From the NCBI GenBank assembly GCA_934358235.1, contig CAKRKK010000052.1, forward strand, positions 1-12,558: a stretch of 12,558 bases of DNA, in the 5' to 3' direction. Both the position numbers and the translations under genes were made by a program. The notes under the pieces were generated by a model, which saw only the letters and a program-made list of their open reading frames with translations, made no database searches and was not told the origin of the DNA. Shown in pieces: positions 7,029 through 12,558 of the stretch. The stretch is from an uncultured Lachnospira sp. (GTDB lineage Bacteria > Bacillota > Clostridia > Lachnospirales > Lachnospiraceae). The first letter of the stretch is position 1. Every line of letters starts with the position of its first letter.

Positions 7029-7595
7029 ATGAAGAGAACTATGAATAACTCACCAGAAATAGAAGCTTGTATACAGGCTGTTAGGAATTATATACCAACA
7101 CTTAAAAGTTCGGAGGTAATCCCTTATGCCTATAAGGATATGGCAATAGATTTTCTGAATGGCACAATAGATGTATCTGTATGGGACAGGCTTATGAAGT
7201 TTAAATATAATGATAAGCTAGAGGGGTCAAGTACACGAGGCTGTTATATTGATGATGAAGATTATGCAGTTGTATTTACAGGCGAATCCTCAGGAAGCTC
7301 TGGAAAAGAGAATGACTGGGCTTATATGAAAAGACAGGCTGTTAAAAGAGCACCGCTGGCATTTGTCACAAGGCTGGTGTTATACTACGAGCGTAATAAG
7401 CTGGAGTTAGAGGGAAGAAAGGAAAGAGAAGCGTTAAAAGAAGCTGTAATAGAAAATGTAAAAGACAAGACCACAGATACAGAAGAACAGATGAATTACA
7501 TGGAATTGCTGAAAGGTGCGTGTGATAAGGCGGCTGAACTCATCAGGGCTGGAGATATTGACAGAGTTAAGAGATTTATTGAGGATGGGGAGTGA
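7029..7595 (+). CDS. uncharacterised 188-aa soluble protein
   Basis: I do not recognise this family. The product is soluble, with no signal peptide or membrane segment. Residues 1-60 are mostly helical. A Gly/Ser/acid-rich middle follows (EGSSTRGCYIDDEDYAVVF, then TGESSGSSGKEND at about 84-96). Residues 100-188 are a charged, probably coiled helical tail rich in E, K and R, ending in a second helical block LIRAGDIDRVKRFIEDGE. Start ATG 7029 is supported by GAGGAA (7018-7023), 5 nt upstream. It follows the J-domain gene by 98 bp on the same strand, so it may be a client or partner of that co-chaperone; this is inference from adjacency alone. Codon use matches the neighbours. Confidence 0.75.
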   Translation: MKRTMNNSPEIEACIQAVRNYIPTLKSSEVIPYAYKDMAIDFLNGTIDVSVWDRLMKFKYNDKLEGSSTRGCYIDDEDYAVVFTGESSGSSGKENDWAYMKRQAVKRAPLAFVTRLVLYYERNKLELEGRKEREALKEAVIENVKDKTTDTEEQMNYMELLKGACDKAAELIRAGDIDRVKRFIEDGE

Positions 7596-7687
7596 TTAGG
7601 AAAAGGTTGTATGAAATAGTGACGGGTTAGAGGCTGCTGGCATCTTATAAAGAATTTATAGATATAATATTCGGTTTGTTATATTAG

Positions 7688-7742
7688 AAAATCATAAAAA
7701 ATCATAAAAAATCATTGACAAAAAATAAGGAAGTGTTATTAT
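7688..7742 (+). promoter_or_regulatory. promoter of the EEP gene with phased A-tracts
   Basis: TTGACA (7715-7720), 16 bp, TATTAT (7737-7742) is a good vegetative-type promoter about 55 bp before the gene start. Directly upstream, the 10-bp unit AAAATCATAA repeats at 7688 and 7698 and, with its last bases changed into the -35 box, at 7708. A-tracts repeating once per helical turn bend DNA and resemble an UP element that binds the RNA polymerase alpha subunit. The stretch from 7596 to 7687 holds nothing else I can identify. Confidence 0.65.
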
Positions 7743-7796
7743 ATAGACATAAATTTGCAAGTTTATTCATAAAAAAACATAAAGGGAGATGCGTCA

Positions 7797-8684
7797 ATGA
7801 AGATGAAATTTATAAGAGACGGTAAATGGTATGATTATGAGCAGCATGTAGAATGTGGTGAAAAGACAGAAAAGCTTGGCTTATATAGCTTGAACGTAGC
7901 AGGTTACTGCTGGAGAATTACAGATGCACGCTGGGAAGACAGATTTAGAGAGCTATGTGGCTATATAGCCCAGAAGATAGCACTAACAACTACACCAACA
8001 CTTGCTATAGGCCTGCAGGAGGTACAGTTAACCAAGGGAAGACACTTGTCTATATTAAAAGAATATTTTCCAGACTTCCATATTGTATTACCAAAAGCTT
8101 ATAATCCGGACACTTCGCCAAGATCTGTTATATCAGTGCTGCTGATAAGTAAAGAACTGTGCGATAGCTATTCTATTAATACATTGACTGGACTTGAAGA
8201 TAACCTACGTTACAATCATGTAATAGTTAACCTGCATAATGGACTTTGTTTCAGATTACTAAATGTTAACCTCCCTCATCTCTGCTTTAACAATCATACG
8301 GCTGCTGGTTACAAAGCTAGTAGATTAAGCCAACGGAAAGCCTATGAAGAAAGCATATATCAACTGGCAAAAGCACACCAGAAAGAACAGGATGTAAAAT
8401 TGATATTGTTTGGAGATGTAAATTCTACACCTAAGTCGGATTTTATGCAGACACTTGTATATAGTAACTATATGCCATCGTTTATGGATGCTTTGGAATA
8501 TGAAAGTACCTATACGTGGAAAAACGAGCTTGTACATGCTGAGTCAAGACTTGATTATATACTGTATTCACTCGGAATGTTAAATGATACCGGGATATCA
8601 GTAAAAACCCTGATAGATAGCACAACTATTAGTCAACGTCTATCAGACCATGCCATGCTTTTTGGTGAGCTTATATTTTCTTAG
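7797..8684 (+). CDS. endonuclease/exonuclease/phosphatase (EEP) family protein
   Basis: Encodes 295 aa with the full set of metal-dependent EEP phosphohydrolase motifs in order: LNV (N33), LQEVQ with metal-binding E75, NLPH with H161 in place of the usual T-x-H, FGDVN with D207 and N209, SRLDYI with D253, and SDHAML with D284 and the general-base H285. The fold cleaves phosphodiester or phosphomonoester bonds; substrates in the family range from DNA (exonuclease III, DNase I) to phospholipids and inositol phosphates, so the target is not decided. There is no signal peptide, so it acts in the cytoplasm. Start ATG 7797 follows AAAGGGAG (7781-7788) by 8 nt. It has its own promoter and is probably monocistronic: a 440-bp non-coding region follows. 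Its role beside the J-domain group is unknown. Confidence 0.88.
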   Translation: MKMKFIRDGKWYDYEQHVECGEKTEKLGLYSLNVAGYCWRITDARWEDRFRELCGYIAQKIALTTTPTLAIGLQEVQLTKGRHLSILKEYFPDFHIVLPKAYNPDTSPRSVISVLLISKELCDSYSINTLTGLEDNLRYNHVIVNLHNGLCFRLLNVNLPHLCFNNHTAAGYKASRLSQRKAYEESIYQLAKAHQKEQDVKLILFGDVNSTPKSDFMQTLVYSNYMPSFMDALEYESTYTWKNELVHAESRLDYILYSLGMLNDTGISVKTLIDSTTISQRLSDHAMLFGELIFS

Positions 8685-8716
8685 CTAGAAATAATTATAA
8701 ATTATTATGAAATATA

Positions 8717-8908
8717 GATTGCGGTGCCCTCATAAACTAAATGAGACGATATATAAGTTTATGTAGTTTCAGGTGCTTTGAGCCCGCCGGTACTTAATGA
8801 GTGCAAAGCACGAATTCAGTATCCGTTGCGAGGCGAAAGTAGCGAAAGTGTGCCTGAACTACATAACTTATATATCGCCTTAACACAGAAAAGGTGGCAC
8901 CGCACTAA
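8717..8908. repeat. structured inverted-repeat element of about 190 bp (MITE-like or structured RNA)
   Basis: The arms are long and nearly complementary. GCGGTGCC (8721-8728) matches GGCACCGC (8896-8903). The 27-nt arm at 8747-8773 matches 8853-8877 with only two single-base gaps. The centre is G/C-rich and itself folds: CGG-TACT with AGTA-TCCG around a GTGC-AAA-GCAC stem-loop, followed by GCGAGGCGAAAG and AGCGAAAG. It codes for nothing. Length, terminal complementarity and a conserved-looking core fit either a miniature inverted-repeat element spread through the genome or a structured RNA gene. I cannot name a family. Base composition of the core is higher in GC than the surroundings. Confidence 0.75.
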
Positions 8909-8952
8909 TCTTATATATCGTCTTAACATAGAAAAGGCGGCATTACACTAAT
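8867..8952. repeat. tandem duplication of the element's right end (2 x 43 bp)
   Basis: 8867-8909 and 8910-8952 are directly adjacent copies differing at six positions, all transitions by my reading. Each begins CTTATATATCG and ends CACTAAT. After the second copy, TTCTTAGTGCGACACCCC (8953-8970) resembles a diverged version of the element's own outer end in the opposite orientation. Confidence 0.75.
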
Positions 8953-8992
8953 TTCTTAGTGCGACACCCCCTATAGATAATCCAGCTATATT

Positions 8993-9027
8993 AAAGAGAA
9001 TGTGCAGATTATGTGCATTCTCTTTTT
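8993..9027 (+). terminator. intrinsic terminator
   Basis: AAAGAGAATG (8993-9002) and CATTCTCTTT (9016-9025) form a 10-bp stem with a 13-nt loop, running into TTTTT. It lies about 310 bp after the EEP stop, downstream of the inverted-repeat element and just before the pentose operon promoter. It insulates the operon from upstream transcription. Confidence 0.8.
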
Positions 9028-9051
9028 ATTAATTTTAAATACTAATTTTGT

Positions 9052-9096
9052 TTAACATTACAGATTGTTTCCTTTATAATAAAAACAGACCTGTTT
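9052..9096 (+). promoter_or_regulatory. promoter of the kinase-araD operon with short dyad at the start site
   Basis: TTAACA (9052-9057), 17 bp, TATAAT (9075-9080) is a near-consensus vegetative promoter. Three bases past the -10, AAACAG (9083-9088), AC, CTGTTT (9091-9096) forms a 6-bp-arm dyad over the expected transcription start, a plausible repressor site. The leader to the start codon is about 35 nt. Confidence 0.7.
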
Positions 9097-9124
9097 ACTG
9101 ATAAGAAAAGAGAGGAAAAGTGGT

Positions 9125-10726
9125 ATGAATGGTATGGATAATAAAAAGCTTATAATAGATGGAAAGGCTGTATTAGGTATAGAGTTTGGCTCGACAAGAA
9201 TAAAGGCGGTGCTCATTAATCAGAAGCATGAAACAATTGCGATGGGTACACATGAATGGCAGAACCGGCTTATTGATGGTATATGGACGTATACCTTGGA
9301 AGATATATGGGGAGGTCTGCAGCAATGTTATTCTGCTATGACAGCAGATGTTAAAAAGAGATATGGAGTTGAAATAACAGAACTTGCAGCGATTGGTATA
9401 TCAGCTATGATGCACGGCTATCTGGCATTTGACAAAGAAGACAGGCTGCTTGTTCCATTCAGAACATGGCGTAATACTATAACTGGTGAGGCAAGTGATA
9501 TATTAACCAATCAGTTTAAGTTCAATATCCCGCAAAGATGGAGCATTGCGCACGTTTATCAGGCTATACTTAATAAAGAAGAGCATGTGAATAATATAGC
9601 ATTTATCACAACCTTAGCAGGTTATATACATTACAGGTTAACAGGCAGAAGGGTGCTTGGAATAGGAGATGCATCAGGAATGTTTCCTGTTGATTCTGAT
9701 ACATATAATTATAATGGCAGGATGTTAGCGGACTTTGATAAACTAATAAAAAAAGAGGGAGTGCGTTGGAGTATAAAGGATATTCTGCCGGAATGCCTTG
9801 CTGCGGGAGCTGAGGCAGGAGTACTTACAAAAGAAGGGGCGGCACTTCTTGATGTTACTGGAAAGCTTAAGGAGGGAGCTGCATTATGTCCACCAGAGGG
9901 CGATGCAGGTACTGGTATGGTAGCAACTAATTCGGTAGCTGCAGGTACTGGAAATGTATCTGCTGGTACATCTATATTCTCAATGATAGTAACACAGTCA
10001 GAATTAAAGAGTGTGCATAAAGAGATTGATATGGTTACAACTCCTGATGGAAAGCCTGTTGCTATGGTTCATTGCAATAACTGCACTTCAGATATTAATG
10101 CGTGGGTTAATATATTTAAGGAGTTTGCGGAAATGTCAGGTATGACAGTTAATATGGATGAGTTATATGGAAAGCTATTTAAAAAAGCTTTAGAAGCAGA
10201 TGCAGATTGCGGCGGTCTGGTTGCATTTAATTATCTGTCAGGTGAACCAGTTACAGGCTTTAATGAGGGCAGACCTATGTTTGTAAGAAAACCTGATTCT
10301 AAGTTTAATCTGGCGAATTTTATGAGGACTCACTTGCTATCTGCACTTGCAACGATTAAGATAGGAAACGATACATTAATCAGGGAAGAAAATGTAAAGA
10401 TTAATTATATTATGGCGCATGGAGGTTTGTTTAAAACACCAGAGGTAGGACAGAAATTACTGGCAGCAGCACTTAATACGCCGGTAACTGTTATGAATAC
10501 AGCTAGTGAAGGTGGTCCATGGGGAATGGCTGTGTTAGCCGCTTATATGGTAAGCAGAGCACAGAAAGAAAGCCTTGAGGATTATCTTGCTGATAAAGTA
10601 TTTAAAGAACAGCAGGGAGTGACAGTTGAACCAGATGTATCGGACGTAAAGGGCTTTGATGAATTTTTAAATAATTATAAGCAATGCATGATGGCAGAGC
10701 AGGCTGCGGCTGATTGCTGGAAATGA
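9125..10726 (+). CDS. FGGY-family sugar kinase, probably L-ribulokinase of the arabinose pathway
   Basis: Encodes 533 aa. The N-terminal ATPase lobe opens with GIEFGSTRIKAVLI (18-31, phosphate loop of the actin/hexokinase/FGGY fold), followed by ISAMMHGY, the sugar-binding HG motif typical of xylulokinase-type members. The C-terminal lobe carries GTGNVSAGTSIF, MAHGGLFKTPEVGQ and EGGPWGMAVLAAY, corresponding to the second FGGY signature and adenosine-binding loop. The protein phosphorylates a ketopentose with ATP. Family motifs alone would allow D-xylulose, but adjacency to araD points to L-ribulose (EC 2.7.1.16), as with non-canonical ribulokinases of Clostridia. Start ATG 9125 sits 8 nt after AGAGGA. 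First gene of a two-gene operon with a near-consensus promoter; araD follows 140 bp downstream. No isomerase (araA) is in view. Substrate assignment is inference. Confidence 0.9.
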   Translation: MNGMDNKKLIIDGKAVLGIEFGSTRIKAVLINQKHETIAMGTHEWQNRLIDGIWTYTLEDIWGGLQQCYSAMTADVKKRYGVEITELAAIGISAMMHGYLAFDKEDRLLVPFRTWRNTITGEASDILTNQFKFNIPQRWSIAHVYQAILNKEEHVNNIAFITTLAGYIHYRLTGRRVLGIGDASGMFPVDSDTYNYNGRMLADFDKLIKKEGVRWSIKDILPECLAAGAEAGVLTKEGAALLDVTGKLKEGAALCPPEGDAGTGMVATNSVAAGTGNVSAGTSIFSMIVTQSELKSVHKEIDMVTTPDGKPVAMVHCNNCTSDINAWVNIFKEFAEMSGMTVNMDELYGKLFKKALEADADCGGLVAFNYLSGEPVTGFNEGRPMFVRKPDSKFNLANFMRTHLLSALATIKIGNDTLIREENVKINYIMAHGGLFKTPEVGQKLLAAALNTPVTVMNTASEGGPWGMAVLAAYMVSRAQKESLEDYLADKVFKEQQGVTVEPDVSDVKGFDEFLNNYKQCMMAEQAAADCWK

Positions 10727-10740
10727 TGTAAGAATATGAT

Positions 10741-10817
10741 GAATACATATAATGAATGCATAGTTGAATACATATGACGAAAGCATATGTTGAATGCATA
10801 TGTTGGATTGCATATTA
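10741..10817. repeat. 13-bp tandem repeat, six copies, between kinase and araD
   Basis: Units start at 10741, 10754, 10766, 10779, 10792 and 10805 with core GAATRCATAT; the second is 12 bp, the others 13 bp. Many contain the self-complementary GCATATG or CATATG. The array begins 15 bp after the kinase stop and ends 14 bp before a palindrome. It may be simple slippage, a protein-binding array, or an mRNA spacer. Confidence 0.8.
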
Positions 10818-10830
10818 TGTGTAAAATATT

Positions 10831-10844
10831 TATTGTATACAATA
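10831..10844 (+). promoter_or_regulatory. 14-bp perfect palindrome, candidate GntR/AraR-type operator upstream of araD
   Basis: TATTGTATACAATA is a perfect palindrome, 22 bp before the araD start codon. TTGTATACAA-type sites are common for GntR-family regulators, and the site resembles the arabinose repressor AraR operator of Bacillus (core TTGTACGTACAA). It lies inside the operon, so it may control an internal araD promoter or act as a roadblock. No regulator gene is in the window. Confidence 0.5.
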
Positions 10845-10866
10845 TAAAGGAAAGAAGGATTAGGCA

Positions 10867-11568
10867 ATGTTAGAAGAATTAAAGAAAAAGGTGTATGAGG
10901 CCAATATGTTATTACCGAAGTATGGTCTTGTTACATTTACGTGGGGCAATGTTAGTGAAATTGACAGAGAAGCCGGCTTGTTCGTTATTAAGCCAAGTGG
11001 TGTGGATTATGATAAAATGACACCGGAGGATATGGTTGTTATGGACCTTTCTGGTAATAAAGTGGAAGGACGTTATAATCCTTCAACAGATACAGCAACA
11101 CACCTTGAATTATATAAAGCGTTTACAGATATAGGGGGTGTTGTGCATACACATTCATCATATGCGACAAGCTGGGCACAGGCAGGAAGAGAAATTCCTT
11201 GTTATGGTACAACGCATGCAGATTATTTCTATGGTGCTATTCCTTGTGTAAGATGTCTTACCAAAGATGAGATTGATGAGAATTATGAAGCTAATACAGG
11301 ACTATTGATTGTAGATGAGTTTAAGAAAAGCAACAGAAAGCCGCTGGAGGTTCCAGCAGTATTATGTAAGAACCACGGACCATTTACGTGGGGAAAGGAC
11401 GCTTATGCCGCAGTACATAATGCAGTAGTTCTTGAAGAAGTTGCAAAAATGGCAGCACGCTGCGAGATGATCAATCCACAGGTAAAACCTGCTCCACAGG
11501 ATCTTCAGGACAAACATTATTACAGAAAACATGGTGCAAATGCATACTATGGTCAGGGAAATAAATAA
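10867..11568 (+). CDS. araD: L-ribulose-5-phosphate 4-epimerase
   Basis: Encodes 233 aa, a class II aldolase-like, zinc-dependent enzyme (EC 5.1.3.4) that converts L-ribulose 5-phosphate to D-xylulose 5-phosphate, the last step linking arabinose to the pentose phosphate pathway. All key positions match the E. coli enzyme with an offset of one: metal ligands H94, H96 (VVHTHSS) and H170 (CKNHGPF), plus D75, catalytic D119 (THADYF) and Y228 near the C-terminus. Substrate-binding GNVS (27-30) and KPSGV (42-46) are present. Length is typical (231 in E. coli). Start ATG 10867 follows AAGGA (10855-10859) by 7 nt. It is the second gene of the operon and ends before a strong terminator. Confidence 0.97.
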   Translation: MLEELKKKVYEANMLLPKYGLVTFTWGNVSEIDREAGLFVIKPSGVDYDKMTPEDMVVMDLSGNKVEGRYNPSTDTATHLELYKAFTDIGGVVHTHSSYATSWAQAGREIPCYGTTHADYFYGAIPCVRCLTKDEIDENYEANTGLLIVDEFKKSNRKPLEVPAVLCKNHGPFTWGKDAYAAVHNAVVLEEVAKMAARCEMINPQVKPAPQDLQDKHYYRKHGANAYYGQGNK

Positions 11569-11602
11569 AAAATTGTTTAAAATGCAGGATAAATGATAAA
11601 AG

Positions 11603-11648
11603 TCTCCCGGAAAGAGTGAAGCCAGCTCTTGATACCGGGAGATTTTTT
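11603..11648 (+). terminator. intrinsic terminator of the kinase-araD operon
   Basis: TCTCCCGG (11603-11610) pairs with CCGGGAGA (11635-11642). An inner AAGAG/CTCTT stem extends the hairpin, and six T residues follow (11643-11648). The stem starts 35 bp after the araD stop and closes the operon. Confidence 0.92.
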
Positions 11649-11651
11649 CGA

Positions 11652-11735
11652 TATGGAAAAAGAGTAAAACTATTATGAATTTGTGGAAAATCATATTTAA
11701 ATATTGCAAGGTATGTGGAAAACATATAGTATAAA
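11652..11735 (+). promoter_or_regulatory. candidate promoter region of the esterase gene with three phased TRTGGAAAA motifs
   Basis: TATGGAAAA (11652-11660), TGTGGAAAA (11682-11690) and TGTGGAAAA (11714-11722) recur at 30- and 32-bp intervals, close to three helical turns. The last copy sits just before a possible -10, TATAGT (11725-11730), with ATTGCA (11703-11708) 16 bp upstream as a weak -35. A weak core promoter behind phased direct repeats suggests an activator-dependent promoter. The promoter call itself is weak. Confidence 0.4.
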
Positions 11736-11763
11736 CAAAAAATATATGTATGAGGGTGGGAGT

Positions 11764-12558
11764 ATGATTTATAAAAAAATACAAATAACAGTAGATGGTT
11801 ATGAAGAAACAGCAGATTTATACACTTATTTTCTGGATAATTCCGTTGAGATGCACATTAACAGAAAACGCCCGGTAGTTGTGATCTGCCCGGGTGGGGC
11901 TTATGCCATGACTTCTGACAGAGAAGCAGAACCGATTGCCATGCAGTACCTTGCAAAGGGATATCATGCAGTGATTCTGCGTTACAGCGTAGAACCTGCC
12001 AGATATCCGCTGGCACTTTTGCAGCTTGCGAAAACGGTTGCTTTCTTAAGAGAAAATGCAGCAGAATTTCACATTGACACAAATAAGATTGTAGTCCAGG
12101 GATTTTCCGCAGGCGGTCATCTGGCAGCAAGTCTTGGTGTTTTCTGGAAGAAAGATTTTATTGCAGAGAGACTTGGCGTAGCTTCTGATATGGTGAAACC
12201 AAACGGCATGATCTTAAGCTATCCGGTGATCACTTCCGGTGAGTTTGCACATACGGGCTCTTTTGAATGCCTGCTTGGAGAAAACTGCAATGATCCTGAC
12301 AAGAGAAAAGAACAGTCTCTGGAATTTCAGGTATCTGGAGATACACCGCCGACATTCCTGTGGCATACAGTGACAGATGACTGTGTTCCGGTAGAAAATT
12401 CCCTGCTGTTTTTCAATGCTCTGCGCAAATTTAAAATACCGGTAGAAATGCATCTTTATCCGGTTGGAGGACACGGACTGAGTCTCGCGAATGAAGAGAC
12501 AAGCCATGAGGACGGCGGCTGTGTACAGAAAGAATGCCAGTCCTGGATTGAGCTGGCA
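11764..12558 (+). CDS. alpha/beta-hydrolase esterase, probably carbohydrate acetyl esterase (partial, cut by window end)
   Basis: Open for 265 codons to the window edge with no stop. The motifs are those of an alpha/beta-hydrolase: oxyanion-loop VICPGGAYAM (40-49), nucleophile elbow GFSAGGH with S115, an acid in TDDCVP (D205 or D206), and H237 in GGHGLS, so the triad is complete. The domain is nearly finished; perhaps 10-30 residues are missing. There is no signal peptide, so it acts in the cytoplasm. The closest remembered relatives are small acetylxylan-esterase-like hydrolases (BD-FAE and COG0657 types) that deacetylate imported oligosaccharides, which would suit the adjacent arabinose module. 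Start ATG 11764 has a GGGTGGGAG site just upstream. Codon use differs from the neighbours: CTG for about half of 24 Leu and CCG for 10 of 13 Pro by my count, whereas araD uses mostly TTA/CTT. This suggests acquisition from a higher-GC relative. Substrate is inference. Confidence 0.88.
   Translation, partial: MIYKKIQITVDGYEETADLYTYFLDNSVEMHINRKRPVVVICPGGAYAMTSDREAEPIAMQYLAKGYHAVILRYSVEPARYPLALLQLAKTVAFLRENAAEFHIDTNKIVVQGFSAGGHLAASLGVFWKKDFIAERLGVASDMVKPNGMILSYPVITSGEFAHTGSFECLLGENCNDPDKRKEQSLEFQVSGDTPPTFLWHTVTDDCVPVENSLLFFNALRKFKIPVEMHLYPVGGHGLSLANEETSHEDGGCVQKECQSWIELA

Noticed and set aside
7797-8684. Calling the EEP protein a DNA-repair exonuclease III or an anti-phage nuclease
   Set aside because: The superfamily motifs do not fix the substrate and no defence or repair genes are adjacent.
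8717-8970. tRNA, riboswitch or T-box in the region before the sugar kinase
   Set aside because: No cloverleaf, no T-box sequence and no known riboswitch core; a terminator (8993-9027) and a separate promoter lie between the element and the kinase, so it is not in the kinase leader.
9125-10726. Calling the kinase a D-xylulokinase (xylB)
   Set aside because: The HG motif resembles xylulokinase, but the direct partner is araD and no xylose isomerase is nearby, so ribulokinase is the better guess; the substrate stays open.
10741-10817. CRISPR-like array
   Set aside because: Repeats are 13 bp, directly adjacent with no unique spacers, and no cas genes are present.
11858-12507. Two reverse-strand open frames opposite the esterase
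   Set aside because: The forward frame contains a complete catalytic triad and runs through the whole region; the reverse frames show no domains.

Overview
The window comes from an AT-rich, low-GC Gram-positive chromosome. Strong AGGAGG-type ribosome binding sites, heavy use of ATA (Ile) and AGA (Arg) codons, and the gene families present suggest a gut Clostridia member, most likely a Lachnospiraceae species (Roseburia / Eubacterium rectale / Butyrivibrio type). That assignment is inference from style and content, not from a marker gene. All convincing genes lie on the + strand.

Region 1 (1-4106) looks like one transcription unit. The last codons of an upstream gene are followed by a DUF308/HdeD-like membrane protein, a radical SAM protein with a SPASM-like C-terminus, and a complete oleate hydratase (ohyA) with both catalytic residues and an unusual hydrophobic N-terminal extension. 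Region 2 (4107-5027) is about 900 bp of non-coding DNA: short tandem repeats, a nested inverted-repeat element ending in a T-tract, a second hairpin, a decayed group II intron 3' end (domains V-VI), and a promoter overlapped by a palindrome. Region 3 (5028-7595) holds a GNAT-type acetyltransferase, a J-domain protein with an intact HPD motif and a GTG start, and a 188-aa protein I do not recognise. Region 4 (7596-8684) is a promoter with a 10-bp-phased A-tract array followed by an endonuclease/exonuclease/phosphatase (EEP) family protein.

Region 5 (8685-9124) contains a structured inverted-repeat element of about 190 bp with an extra tandem copy of its right end, a terminator, and a very good promoter. 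Region 6 (9125-11648) is a pentose module: an FGGY sugar kinase and L-ribulose-5-phosphate 4-epimerase (araD). These would phosphorylate L-ribulose and convert it to D-xylulose 5-phosphate; no arabinose isomerase is in view. The gap between the two genes carries a six-copy 13-bp tandem repeat and a 14-bp palindrome of GntR-operator type. A strong terminator closes the unit. Region 7 (11764-end) is the N-terminal part of an alpha/beta-hydrolase esterase cut by the window edge. Its codon use is clearly richer in CTG and CCG than its neighbours, suggesting recent transfer; a hemicellulose deacetylase role would fit beside an arabinose module.

The most interesting candidates for something undescribed are the radical SAM/oleate hydratase pair with a membrane partner, and the GNAT / J-domain / 188-aa group. 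The non-coding elements in regions 2 and 5 are the most unusual DNA structures.
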